Of a stretch of 64,000 nucleotides of DNA, positions 10,240-22,300 are shown piece by piece; position 1 is the first letter of the stretch; each line of letters begins with the position of its first letter. The DNA is from Oryzias latipes (lineage: Eukaryota; Chordata; Actinopteri; Beloniformes; Adrianichthyidae): contig NC_019864.2 in assembly GCF_002234675.1 (NCBI RefSeq), positions 15,021,582 through 15,085,581 of the forward strand, given 5' to 3'. The translations under genes were made by a program, and so were the position numbers. The notes beneath the pieces are model-generated. The model had not been told where the DNA came from. It searched no databases and worked only from the letters and a program-made list of their open reading frames with translations.

Positions 10240-10720
10240 AAAACAGGGGCAGCACATTGGTCTGTTGGTTGACGTGGTTGACTGACAGGACCGTGTCTGC
10301 GTGGGTTTCCTCCGAGCGCTTCGGTTCCCCCCCACTTTTACAAATCTATTTGTAAATATTTAGGACCCTTTATAACAAGAATAAATCAATTTTAAAAGTA
10401 AAATCATTCGATTTGATCCAATAAAATAAATTATCAGTCACCAAATTTATAGGGAGATAAGTCAAACAAATCCTGGCAGTCCTGTGGGTTTTCTCCGAGT
10501 CCTTCGGTTTCCCCACAGTAATTTTTAGTGATTGGCTAGTGACTGATGAATTCCCCTCCCTGAATCGCCACCTTATCGTGGTGGAGGGGTTTGCGTGCCC
10601 GTATGATCCCAGGAGTTGTGTTGCTGGAAGCATTTGCCCTGTTGGGCTATTTCATGGTAAACTGCTCCTGGGGGATGGGCCAGACTAAGGGCGATTCAAA
10701 CAAAAAAAAAATTATTACAG
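10240..10720 (+). repeat. SINE and LINE fragments
   Basis: Fragments typical of a fish tRNA-SINE body (accgtgtctgcgtgggtttc at about 10290) recur near 10488-10520. At about 10555-10700 a phrase 'gccaccttatcgtggtgg' and following bases resemble the 5' part of a fish non-LTR element. All are short and broken. Confidence 0.4.
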
Positions 10721-10941
10721 GATGCAATTATTCCTCCCAAAATTTACCTGGACCTCAGCTTGGAGCCAGAACTGGAGGAGGGACTCATGAACAAGTTTGT
10801 AATGGCTGTTACTTCCAGCATGTTTTTTTCTGGGCTCAGGCCAGATGAGCTCCATGGCTGCATCTTTGATTCTGTTTGTAACTTTGATGAACAGAACTGC
10901 TTTGGGCAGCCAGACACAGAGGTTTGACTTCAGCAGCCTTA

Positions 10942-11627
10942 AGGCCCGTACACACCGGGACGAATATTCGCCAGGCGTTATTCGCCAGCGTTTTTCGCCA
11001 CGTTTTTTTGTGTTCACACCCAGGCGATTTTCGCTGACGATGAGCCGAGCAAACATGCAATTTCATTCCCTGAAATTAGATGGCGCTTAATGGGAAACAG
11101 AAATACTCCTGTACACAAGGTGGCGCTGCGCAACTTTATGCTTCTTAAAGTCGCTTTTCCCTCAGAAGAAGAGAGCAAGTATTTACGCGCTTGTCAGAAT
11201 CATACAAAGAAAACATGAATATTTCAAGCACCAGTTGCTCCAACTGGTGCTTGGTTCGGGGATATTTTAGAATGTCCTGCATTATTTCTTCGCGGCAGTA
11301 TAGACGCTACTTGGCGTCTATCTTCTTCGCTGGTATGTGTGCTCAGCAAGGCAGTTTTGTGTTTGAGCGCCCCCAAGTTCTGTTTTACTGTAACTTCAGA
11401 GGCTCCAGACACGTGTGCAAAAGCGCCATTCTCATTGGTCGAATAGATTTCGACACAACGCGTCAAAAAAAACCCCGAACCCGAGGCGTTTTTTTTTTTT
11501 GACACTTTGAAGCGTGGCACTTTTTTGCGTCGGTGTGCACACTCTCATTGGTGCCCTTTGTTTAGTCACGAGGCGTTAAACGTCGGCGAAAATCGCGCGC
11601 GAAATTCGTCCCGGTGTGTACGGGCCT
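10942..11627. mobile_element. PIF/Harbinger-type MITE with TTA target duplication
   Basis: The left end (aggcccgtacacaccgggac) is matched by the reverse complement of the right end, ending at 11627. Directly outside lie TTA at 10939-10941 and TTA at 11628-11630. TTA duplications are the hallmark of PIF/Harbinger elements. The 686-bp interior is GC- and CpG-rich at its ends and encodes no transposase, so this is a non-autonomous element. It also holds a perfect 12-bp hairpin (aagcaccagttg / caactggtgctt, 11226-11252) and an 8-bp one near 11300 (atagacgc / gcgtctat). Confidence 0.85.
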
Positions 11628-11630
11628 TTA

Positions 11631-12270
11631 GAGTGACATAGAGACTTTTATGGAGTGAGTGGTGCTCGGCGAGTGGGTCCATTTCACAGCTGAAACAAAC
11701 TCAGACAAGGACCTACTTTCTAAACGGTTCAGTTAAAATTTTCACCACTTCAGTCTGGACTCAGAGAAGGGAGTGGAGGGGGGCAGAGTCAGTCCAGTAT
11801 CTGAAACATGGTCCAAGCACAAGGCCATCCTAGGTTCCTTTCATGTTTGGTCTAAAAACATAAAGACACTGATAATGGTATGCCTGCTTTAGCAGGTTAG
11901 GGTTCGATTCCCTACGGTGCTCTGCAAAACATTTGGACTTGTATACATGAAAAGATGACCATTGCAACCAAAAAGCTGGATCAGTTCTTATATCCACCTT
12001 AGGATCGGAGAAGAGAATGAGTGGAAGACGGCTTTCAACATTTGAAATGCTTGGTTCTGCCATTGGGCCTAACTGACACCCCCACTGTCTTTTGAGTCAA
12101 GATGAACAACGTTCTTCATGGTTTTTTGTACCTCTCTGTTTTTGTATAACTTGATCTTGATTTTCTTCAGGAATGAGCCCGACTATGTTCATCATGTCTG
12201 ATTGGTTTTGCAGCTTTTGCTGGAGACTCTTTGCATATTAAAGCAGAAAAATGTGAGCTCAACTGTCCTT
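11631..12270. other. Intergenic, unclassified
   Basis: No coding frame is supported. A 'gggttcgattccc' near 11905 resembles a Pol III B box, but no tRNA fold or matching A box at proper spacing was found. Confidence 0.4.
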
Positions 12271-12279
12271 TATTTTTAA

Positions 12280-12865
12280 TTGTACTGTCCAATGACTGAG
12301 CAAACAGATGAGAGCTGAAGACCTCTTGTGTTAAAAATATTGTGTTAAAAATAATGCAAAATGCTTGCCACAGTCAGCAATATTTGAACACAATGAACAC
12401 AACTGGTATCATCCATTACACACAACGACTCAAAATTGAAGACACTTGCTGCTAATGCTGTGACCACATGTATAAAAGCAAGTTCAGAGTGCACAGTTTG
12501 TTGAAGATTCTAAATAAACACAATGGATGAAGGCAGAGTCTGGGGAAGAGGAGTTTGAGTCAGGGGAGGAAGAGGATGAAGTCAACAAGGGAGAGAAGGA
12601 GGACCAGGAGGGAGATCAAACCAAATCAGAGTGGTTTACCACCAACAGTAACCACTTTTTAAACATCTGTCTGCCACCCTACTCCCCTTTCCTGAATCTT
12701 GTAGAAGAGTTCTTCTCATCGAGGAGATAAGGAGAAATTTTATGACAGACACCCATACACTAAATGATGCTGCACAGTGATTGTGGTGTGAGTAAGGTAA
12801 ATAAAATGACTTCACACCCTGATCATGTTTTCAAGAGTAGAGTGTGCAATAGATTCTGTTTTGGC
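12280..12865 (+). mobile_element. Internally deleted IS630/Tc1-mariner-like DDE transposon
   Basis: ATG 12523 opens MDEGRVWGRG, as I recall for the start of a fish IS630-like transposase. About 150 bases later, in another frame, comes LPPYSPFLNLVEEFF, the C-terminal DDE motif region of such enzymes. The middle (DNA-binding domain and first two catalytic Asp) is missing, so start and end were joined by an internal deletion. A TATA-like 'tataaaagc' lies near 12470. At 12283-12320 a stretch like the L1 3' end at 6192 is present on the minus strand. The element cannot move itself. Confidence 0.55.
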
Positions 12866-12872
12866 ACTTAGT

Positions 12873-13205
12873 TCAATTCAATTCAATCAATTTTATTTTT
12901 ATATCCCAAATTCACAACAACAGTCGTCTCGATGGGCATCGTATAGGTAATTGAAAAAGTTAAACATAAAATCAAAAGGTTCATAAATACATAGAATTGA
13001 ATAGGAAAATACTAAAATGAACTAACAAACAGACTAAACTAAACTGGACATCCCTGCCCTTAGACCCCCCTTTGCGGTAAGGAAAACTTCTAAAAAAGCT
13101 GGATTCTGGGAAAAACGAAGAAACCTCAGGGGTGCCCGCATGAAGGAGGGATCCTCCCCCAGGACGGAGAGGCGATTTACCAGAACTCTTAGAGAAGAAT
13201 TAACT
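12873..13205 (-). mobile_element. L2/CR1-like LINE 3' tail
   Basis: Nearly the same sequence, reversed, ends the L2-like LINE at about 36270-36595: 'ggacatccctgcccttagac', 'cccaaattcacaacaacag' and a terminal AATTC/GAATT repeat. It is a short 5'-truncated insertion on the minus strand, holding only 3' UTR. Confidence 0.75.
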
Positions 13206-13595
13206 TATCTAAATAAACCTAAATAAATCTAAATAAATAAACTTATCTAAATCTACATGAGCTTTCATTTGAGAATATGAGCAGAGTTCTTTTGCAACTT
13301 GTGTTTTGGCAAAGCTAAATATGTTCAGATTTATGAGAACCCCAGCAAAGGTGGTATCTCACCTAATAGTTTGCGTGACTGAATGAACTGTTTCATGTAT
13401 GTTAATCTGAATGCATAAGTGTGTGAACGTTAGTTGTTTTATGTCCATGTTTACCAGTTTGTATGTGAAAATTTTTGGAGCCAACAGGTATGTTGGTAAC
13501 ATTTGAGTGTGTATGTGGACATGCACTGCCCCTTTTATACTTGAATTACATCTGAACCTAAGCATAATAAAGTCCAGCAGACGAGCTTCATCCAG

Positions 13596-13817
13596 GGGAG
13601 CCAGTTTAGCTCGTGCTGGTTTGCGGCGCCTTCCGTCCGTGAAACCCGGGTTCGACTCCGGGCTGCTCCCTGTTCCCTTCTCTACCTCTGCCGGTTCCAA
13701 GCCTGGTTTGAGAAGGTTGCGTCAGGAAGGGCATCCGGCGTAAAACATTGCCAAATTTACCATGCGACTCGTTCGCTGTGGCGACCCCTGATGGGAAAAG
13801 CCGAAAGTGGAAGAAGA
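13596..13817 (+). mobile_element. tRNA-derived SINE with perfect 17-bp target duplications
   Basis: The head is tRNA-like: GGGAGC pairs with GCTCCC, with an A-box-like tagctcgtgctgg and a B box ggttcgactcc. The tail (gtcaggaagggcatccggcg ... ctgtggcgacccctgatggg ... aagaagaag) resembles the 3' end of fish RTE LINEs, which would supply the reverse transcriptase. The same 17 bases (agacgagcttcatccag) flank it at 13579-13595 and 13818-13834. Perfect duplications suggest a fairly young insertion. Confidence 0.85.
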
Positions 13818-13839
13818 AGACGAGCTTCATCCAGCCAGA

Positions 13840-16130
13840 GTTGGCTGGATTACAGTTGTATTACAGTAGTGTACAAGCAGAGTTTAGATGTATACTCTTC
13901 ATATGAAACTCACAAATTTAAATGCCTAATCCTCTGCAGAGATCTAAGAACATGCTTTACTGTAAAGTTTCTAAAAAAATATGCATTGGCAGTTGTGAAA
14001 CAAAGAACCTTCTCACAAATTGGTGTTTTTTTTTTCTTTCCCATATTGTATGAAAATGTTTGCTAAATAATGAGAAATGCCCATCTTTAGTGGTTTTTCC
14101 TTTAAATTAAGATCACCTGGCAAACTAATTATCCCAGGTGCTGAGATTGATGTCAGAGATCCCAAGATCCCAGAGACACATGAGATCCATGAGATAAATG
14201 GAAAAACAAAGAAATTTGTTTGTTTTTTACACTTAAATACTATTTTAATAATCATTTAGAATACTGTACTTTTTTGCTTCTTTTATTACTGTTTAGTTCA
14301 GTTCAGTTTTAAAGACCTTATGTGAGGATCCATCCATGTAGGTCAGAACTATTGAAGTAAAATTTTGCATTGAAGAAAATGAAGAAAGAAATCATTTTTT
14401 TCTTCTCCAAAGTAAAAGCTTCCAGAAGCATGTTTGTCATTTCCTTTATTCATTTATAGAGCACCATCCACCACCATTAAAGGAAGCCCAATATTACATT
14501 AATAAACTGTTAAATGATACAAACAATCGGACAAGATAGAAGAACATAATGATAAAACATTAAAAAAGATGGTAAGTAATAAACAAAAGACTGAAAACAT
14601 AATAAAAGGTCAATAGGCAGAAATTAAGGAATTGCAGTGGAGGAAAATTTTGAACAATAGATTAGATAAATTAAACTAATTAATATTTAGTCATGATAAA
14701 CTTTAACCTTATTTTTTGCCAGAATAGAGTTCAGATTTGGCCATAGACAACACGTCAACTACATCTCTGCTGCCATCTGGTGTCAGTTCTGTGCATCACT
14801 TTAGACGTTTCACTTTTTACTGACATCTTTACAACTTTGCCCTCAAAATCCGAATTGAAGAATCCCTCAAAAAAAGTTCTACTCCAACAAAGGATTTTCA
14901 AAAATTCACAAAAATATAATTCTTTAAAATCAAACAAGCTGAATATTCATCACATATGTTTTTGTTTTTCGTTGTTTAGAAATTACAATCTCCCTCACAC
15001 TTTTAAATGTAGATGATTTACAAAAAAATAATAAGCAAAAAAAACAAGCTTTTTTAGACAGAAGCCATCATGCTGTCTTGCATGATATGAAGGTATTTTT
15101 GTACAAAAGAAGCCTAAAGACAATCTGGTGCTCCAGGAATCCCATCACTGATCTCCTGCAAAGCTCAGTACTTAACCTATTTGTGAATGGCCATACTGAT
15201 GCATGGACTCAGGCCTTTAAAGCTTTTGTTGATTATATTAACATTCTATTATAAAGTCAACAAAAAAGAAATTCGAACTCAAATTATAGCCTCAAACAAA
15301 TAATATTGACAATATTTATCAGGGTGTGACAATTCATTCTAACAACAATTTGATTCATAATTTGTGTTTGACAATGCAATTTATAGTTGATCTTGGTTCA
15401 TTTTGAACAATTCGATTTTGACCTTAAATGAATGCAGGACAGCTTTCAGCAAAAATTGTGTCATTGTGACTCAGAGAGAAATACCTTGCAAGATAATCAA
15501 GTATAAATGAAATATGTGAACAAACGAAAAAGGAAACAAAAATTAACGGCAAATCCAGTCACATTTTAGTTTTCTAAAGTTCAGCCCACTGTTGTTGTTT
15601 TTTTCATATCAAAATGATACAAAAGAAGATTATTAGAACTTTTACCACACAGTATGGTCACACGTCTTTGCTAAATTCATTAAAGTGTTTCCACACATTA
15701 GACTGGAATGATGGATTGATCACTTTTGTCTTGTCTGCTGTGATGGCACTTGGTCATTTTTAATGATATAGTAAAATCATTATATTTTCCCATATAATCG
15801 ATTTATTTCATTCATTCATATAATGGTTAAGATCCATTCGATTTGCCTCAGACAGATTGGTCTGGTTTGAATTGCAGGAAAATGGATGCTTTGATTAATC
15901 ATTATTTTGGGGGATAATTTTCTTCCATATATTCTTTAGTTGAGACAAGAAAATGTGTGTAGTCAGACATTAACATTTCTATGTCTAATTTATTATTGTT
16001 TATTTATGGGGCCCAAATGCATTTAATAACGTTGGGAAAACCTACTTTTTTGCTCTGTAACTTGTACATAGAGTGTAGACATCTCAGTTTTACAGCATGG
16101 CAGGCTTACAGCAGACTGTGATCAGCTGAA
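13840..16130. other. AT-rich intergenic stretch
   Basis: No gene is supported. At about 15315-15420 a phrase (gggtgtgacaattcattct) resembles an end of a known type of fish MITE. The rest is AT-rich with short poly-A and poly-T tracts. Confidence 0.5.
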
Positions 16131-16139
16131 GTTTTGTAA

Positions 16140-16333
16140 AGTCTTGTGCTCCGAAGGAAAGTGAGCGCGCGCCGTGATCCGCGCGGTGGCTTCATATAAC
16201 GCTCCGTCTCCTGCCCTTTGTTGTTGTTCTCACGCTAACGTGCGCGATCCGAGGAGCCGACACGACTGCGCGGTCGCATTCCGCCCCGACTTCCCCTCTG
16301 CCAGCGGCCTGGTTGCTTTGAGATGAGCAGAAG
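16140..16333 (+). promoter_or_regulatory. CpG-rich promoter / 5' UTR of UBE2Q2
   Basis: GC and CpG content rises sharply just before the UBE2Q2 ATG (gagcgcgcgccgtgatccgc, gtgcgcgatccgaggagc), in contrast to the AT-rich DNA upstream. This is the usual look of a housekeeping-gene promoter. No TATA box is evident. The transcription start cannot be placed. Confidence 0.6.
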
Positions 16334-16352
16334 ATGTCGGTGTCGGGGCTGA
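16323..16352 (+). promoter_or_regulatory. Upstream ORF overlapping the UBE2Q2 start
   Basis: An ATG at 16323, 11 bases before the main ATG and in another frame, reads nine codons (MSRRCRCRG) and stops at 16350-16352, inside the UBE2Q2 coding region. It has G at -3. Scanning ribosomes would meet it first if the 5' UTR includes it, so it could lower or regulate translation. Role inferred. Confidence 0.5.
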
Positions 16353-19300
16353 AGGCCGAACTGAAGTTTCTGGAGTCCATTTTTGACCCAAATCACGAGC
16401 GGTTCCGAATAATAGACTGGAAACCCGACGAGCTCAGTTGTCAGTTCAACGTAACTGGAGAGAAGCTGCTGATCATTCATTGCAACATCACGGTGAGTCC
16501 AGGCCAGCGCGAGCTAACGCAGCCTCTGACGACTAGTCACTGAAACCAAAAGCAGCCCATCAACCCGCCGTGTTTACCGGTGCAAGTACGGCACAAATAT
16601 CGGTCCTCTCTTCTGGCGACGATTTTAGTCCAACAAAAATAGAAAACAGAACGAACAAAGGCAAAGGGCCAAGATTAACTCCCAAAACTATACAATGGAA
16701 CGTCATTTAGGAACGACGCTGCGGTAGCTTTTTGGCTAGCCTATTAACTGAAACATTAGCTTGTTCTGTTAGCTAAAATAACTGCGTTACTACTTTCAAC
16801 ACTAAAGCTGTTAACTTTATAGTTCTTTCAATTGGCACAGTGGAATAATTTTTTGTCTGCTGTTTTATAGTAGGCACTTCCGTGAAGTTTTTGCCCTTTT
16901 ATTAGGAATATTTTAGGTAATTTTCTTATCACAAAATTTCCGCTTTGCGCCTGAAAAATGTTTTATAGTTGATGTGGTGTTTCCTGCATTTTCGCTAAAT
17001 AGCTAGCATTCTTGGCTAAACGTATAAACAGAAAGTAGCAACATTTGTCGAAATGTACGTGTGCACTTTGTACATCATGTATTTTGTTAAAATAGAACCG
17101 AGTAAATTTAGATTACAGCATAACTGCTGTATTCAAAATAATACAAAAATGAAAATCATTTAAAAAAAATGATATGGTCAGAAGGGGGGGGGGGGGGGGG
17201 GGGTTGTCACAGCTCTTGTTTTGGTGCATTCAGGTGGCTCTGAAGAAGCGTCCCACATTCTAACCACATCCTCCTGCGCCTCTTTTGCACAAACATGCAT
17301 TAACAGTTTTCCTTTTTTTGTTGTTGTCTATTGCTCTTATATACACACGTATGAGATTCTATATAAGGTTGCCTTGGTTCTGTGCACCAGCACTTATGCC
17401 ACATTTGTGATTCTGCAAGAAAAAAAAAGACGTTATTTTGTAGACAAAATATAAAAACTGTGGTTTGTAGGAAATATTTTTTCAGTTCGTCTGACAGGAA
17501 GTAGTGTGGGTTGTGTTTTTTTTCTAACAAAAAGGCTTAGAGATGCAAACTCCTCCAACCCAGGAAAGATGTGAAAACAGTTTCTAGTAGGGCTTCGCGA
17601 TATTAGTGATCAATATTGCGATTACGATGTAACTTGCAATAAATGAACAAATAGCAAAACAACTAGGCCTGCACAATATACTGCAAATGTATCGTTATCG
17701 CAATATCCAGCTCTGCAATATGCATATCGCAAAAGGTAGCGAAAATCGCAATAAATCGTAAACCTTAAATGTGTTAATACAACCTTATGGCAGCTTGAAG
17801 AATTTAACAAATCAAATAAATCACTTTATGCATTTGACCAATCAGATGGAGCCCTTCATGTTGTTGACCAATCAGATGGAGGCCTATTATGTTAGATGTT
17901 TGTCTCCTATGTCGACAAGGGTCATTTAGAGTATAATTTTTAAACTGTTACAATGAAATGGTAATGATGTTTTTGGTTATTTTGTTATTTGTTTATATAC
18001 CGCAAATTATACCGTTATCGCAATATTAATCTCTAATATCGCATATCGCAAGTTTTCCTCATATCGTGCAGCCCTAAAAACAACCAAAACATCAATTCCA
18101 TTTCACTGCAACAATTTGATTTAAACAAGAGTCTACATACCTTAAATTATTCTCCAAAGGAAACTAGTCTACATGGGTGGTAAGCATCTAACATAAAATG
18201 GCTTCATCCTATAGGTTAAATGCATGAAATTGATTTATTTAATGAGCTAAACAAAAAAATTGTATTTATTGTTTTTGCAAGCCCAAGTGAGATGCACTAG
18301 TAAAATAAATCCAGTAACATCTTTATTTCAAGTTAGTTTTTATCTTTTTGTTCTCTTTATTAATGCATATTGCCACACACATCTGCTGTAGTTTACTCCT
18401 GGTTAAGTTGCACATTAAGCTGCTCGAGAAGGTGTGTTGAAAATCACTAATGCCATATGTGTATTCAGCAGAAAATACTCCAGTATGTGCACATCAGGTG
18501 TGAGCTGATAGTGTATACTACTAGATTTTTTTTTTAGCCGACTTGTATGGTTTTGATTCCTGGTGCTTTAAGATAGTTGTGATGTATCCAAATATAAATT
18601 GATATTAAGGCAAATAAAGAGTTCCTGTAACTTTATCTGCTTAAAGTATTCCTTTCTATCATGATTGCTGCACTTTACTTGCATGTCACATGTGGAATTT
18701 CCCGTTTTAATTGAGCAACTCTCAAAAAATGTTCACTGTAACATATTATTTTCTGATTTATTTTGTACTATTTATGTTTCAAAAGAACTTTAAAAAAGCA
18801 AAGGTTGAACTATACGTGTGATTTTTATTTCAGGAATTTAAAAAAGGGAAACTAGGACAAGTTTTTTTTTGGCCAGTTTGGTCAATAATTTATAAATCTA
18901 TATATAGATATAGATATGTAGAAGATATGATATATAATTCATCATTTTCATTCTCCTAAACACGTTTTGTCCCTTTCTGGGTCACGGGGCTGCTGGGGCC
19001 TATCCCGGCCACTTGGGGGCCAAAGGACACCCTGGACAGGTCGCCAGTCTGTCGTAGGGCCACAATCGCACACCCATGCACACTCACACCTAGGGAAAAT
19101 TTAGACCAATTAACCTATGAAGCATGTTTTTGGATGGTGAGAGGAAGCCGGAGTCCCCGGGAAAAAAAACCCATGCACGGGGAGAACATGCAAACTCCAC
19201 ACAGAACGGTCCCCCTTTGGTGTTCTGTTTCAGGTCCCCCAGCCAGGAATTGAACCAGGGGAATTTAATTGAATTGAACCAGGGGCCTTCTTGCTGCGTC

Positions 19301-22300
19301 ACCGTGCAGTGGTCAGCACGGTGGCGCAGTGTAATTATGATAAATGGTAATTGGTGGTTTGCTCTTTTTTTTTGTTCTGGGTAAAAATAATTTCAAACCA
19401 TCTCAATAAAATGTTGTATTTCCGTTCCAAAGTGTACTTTGCAGTAAAAAGTGTCTGAAGGTCATTGTATTAATCCTTAGCACTGAGCATTGTGATGCAG
19501 TTTTTAAATTCAAAAGTACAACAATACAGTAGGAATTGTTGTGTTGTCACCTCATGTTTTTGTTTTGAGTGTGTCACGGATAGACCCCCCTTTGTGCTCT
19601 GTTCATATTCAGTTAATGAGTAACCCATAAAAGGTAGTTCTGTTTGTTTATGTACTGATTCCAGATTATGCTAATTGATGTGAAGTAGCTGCATTTAGCT
19701 GATGTGAAGCTTTTTTTTTTTTTTTCAAAAATATGAAAGGTTACTGTCCTCACATAGAGGCGTGTCATGATTGGAAGGTCTTTTAGAAAAAACAGTGGGC
19801 TTTAGAGGGCGAAGCAAAGAGAAACTAGCAACAGATTTCTGATCAGTCAGAAAATATATCATTTATTGACAACAAATGGATGAACAACAATAGAATTGTC
19901 TAAAATACTATTTTTCTGGAATAAATATTGCAAAATTGCAGGATTATTTCAACTGTTTACATTCTGTTTTGATTGCTGGTAGCCATTTCACTTTGAGTGT
20001 TTCAATATTGGCTTCTGGCTTTCCATTTTTTGCTTGCTGTTTAAAAAGTATACAAGAATACCACTTGTGACAGTATCTTTCTTGTTTGTGTTTTTGTTTT
20101 CATCCTATTGTACAAAAATTCCTACCATCAGCCTGAGTTTGCAGAGGTTTAACCTGAGAAACCATTCATTATTTGTATGCATTCAATATTTTAGTAGTAT
20201 GGTTCATCTAAAGCATAATTTAAAATTGGTATGTTATTTTTCTCTATAATCATAAATATTCATGGAGCTTATGGCAAAGTTCATTTTTACACAGCAGAAA
20301 ATATAGAAAAATATTTATTTTCTAAAGTTGCTTTACAGTAAAGAAAAATAGACCATAATCTCAAAGGATTAAAGTCATGAACCCTTAAAGATGAAGATGT
20401 TAAATACATATTTGCTTCTCCTTGCAGGAATCCTATCCCTCCACCCCCCCAATATGGTTTGTTGACTCCGATGATCCCAGTCTTGCTGAAGTGCTGGAGC
20501 GCTTAGAGGATGTGAGGAAAGGCAGCACATTGGTAAGTTGGCAGCTGCTTTTCCCAGCATTTTGGTCATTCATGTGTTCTGAGGCGTTCTACCTTCATGG
20601 ATGCTTTTTGACACAACCTTACAGTCGTACTTTGGCTTACCGTCATCATGAACCTATTGGAAAAAGTTCTTCTTATTTTAGGGACCATCAAAGCCCTTTT
20701 TTATGTAGAACTGCCACTAATTTTTTACATTTAGAAATTATCCCTTTTTCCAGAGTATAAAAAATCATTAAGATTTGTTGTATTCCTAAAAAATATGGAA
20801 AGAGAATAAAAGATGAGCAAAACTTGACACTGCAAACAAAAAACAAGAGAAAACAGGGAGAGTAGATTCAGCATAAATAGTCCAGACTGTCATATTTTAC
20901 TAGAAAATATAAACCTTTTGGTAATGTTTTTGTGTCAATTTGACACACAATATCGACAGTTTAAAGCTCCAGCTCTGCTAAAAAAAAAAAAAAAGTCTCT
21001 CTCTCAATTTATGCAAGCACAGGAAAGTTTCTTCATATTAAAATCAACCAGAGTGCAGAAATGCTCTGTTCACCTGCTGCTCACATTACCCTTTTGGCTG
21101 TCAAAGCTGACTGAGCTCTGTCTGCTTCTCTGATCGCTCATCTTTGCAGCCTACGTTTTGGTGGAAAATCATAGTAATCGAAATTCTTCCCCGGTAGTGT
21201 TTGCAGTGTTTTTCAGAGGATGGGGAGCTCTCAAACATTGTTATATCTTTATGAGGGGATCTATTTTCTCTGGTCCAAATTGCCTCCAAAGCTCTTGTTT
21301 TTGTCTGGTATATTCAATTCCCTGGGAATGTCCAAAGTATTTAACACAGATTTATGGAGTTTCTTTGTTTTGTTTTTCTTTCCTGTTTCGTTGCAGCTTC
21401 TCCAGCAGCTGAAGCGCCTCATTTGTGACCTCTGTCGGCTTTACAACCTTCCACAACATCCTGACGTGGAAATGCTGGACCAGCCTCTCCCCGCCTGTCC
21501 CATCACCCAAGACCGCAAGGTAGGCAGGCGCAGGAATCGAGCGCTTGCTAAGGATGGGTTGAGGGTTTGAAACTCTTAACTTTCCACGTTTGACCCCATT
21601 TCAGCATGTGCCATCCGATGAGGTGACATCAGAGGAGGAGGAGGAGGAAGAAATGGCAGAGGTACATTTTTATATCTACAACTCTAAAGGATTTAGATGA
21701 TAATCCACCCAGATAGAAGAGTTACCTCCTAAAATGGTTAAAAGATCTGCACACAGCTTACATTATATACAATGCAGCGTGATATTTTCATGACTTTAAG
21801 CACTGCGATTGAAAATAGAATCTACTAATCGTCTGCACATCTCTTTATTAGTCGCCCCTAATTTAGCAGTTTGATTGTTGACTTTGTGAAGAAGACATGG
21901 GATTTATGGGATTTTTATTTCTCCTTCCACATTTGATGCACTGCTGCAGCAGGACATAGACCTGGACCAAGACCTGGACCATTACGAAATGAAAGAGGAG
22001 GAGCCTGTTGACGGCAAAAAATCAGAAGATGACGGAATAGAAAAGGAAAATTTGGCCATCTTGGAAAAAATACGAAAGAACCAGAGACAAGACCACTTAA
22101 ATGTAAGTTCTTATTTATCATTTGAAAATAATCAACAGTGGTAAAGTGTGTGTGATCACCTGGACGCTTTGTGCCTCAGGGTGCTGTCTCTGGTTCGGTC
22201 CAAGCTTCAGATCGCCTCATGAAAGAACTCAGGGAGATCTACAGGTCGCAAAGTTACAAGACAGGTGAGTTTGAAGATCTAATTAGCTGATTTATGAGCC

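Noticed and set aside
11885-11930. Possible tRNA gene (gggttcgattccc)
   Set aside because: Only a B-box-like word is present; no acceptor stem, anticodon arm or properly spaced A box.
12527-12730. Acidic 67-codon open frame
   Set aside because: It is a shifted reading of an internally deleted transposase gene whose true start is the ATG at 12523.
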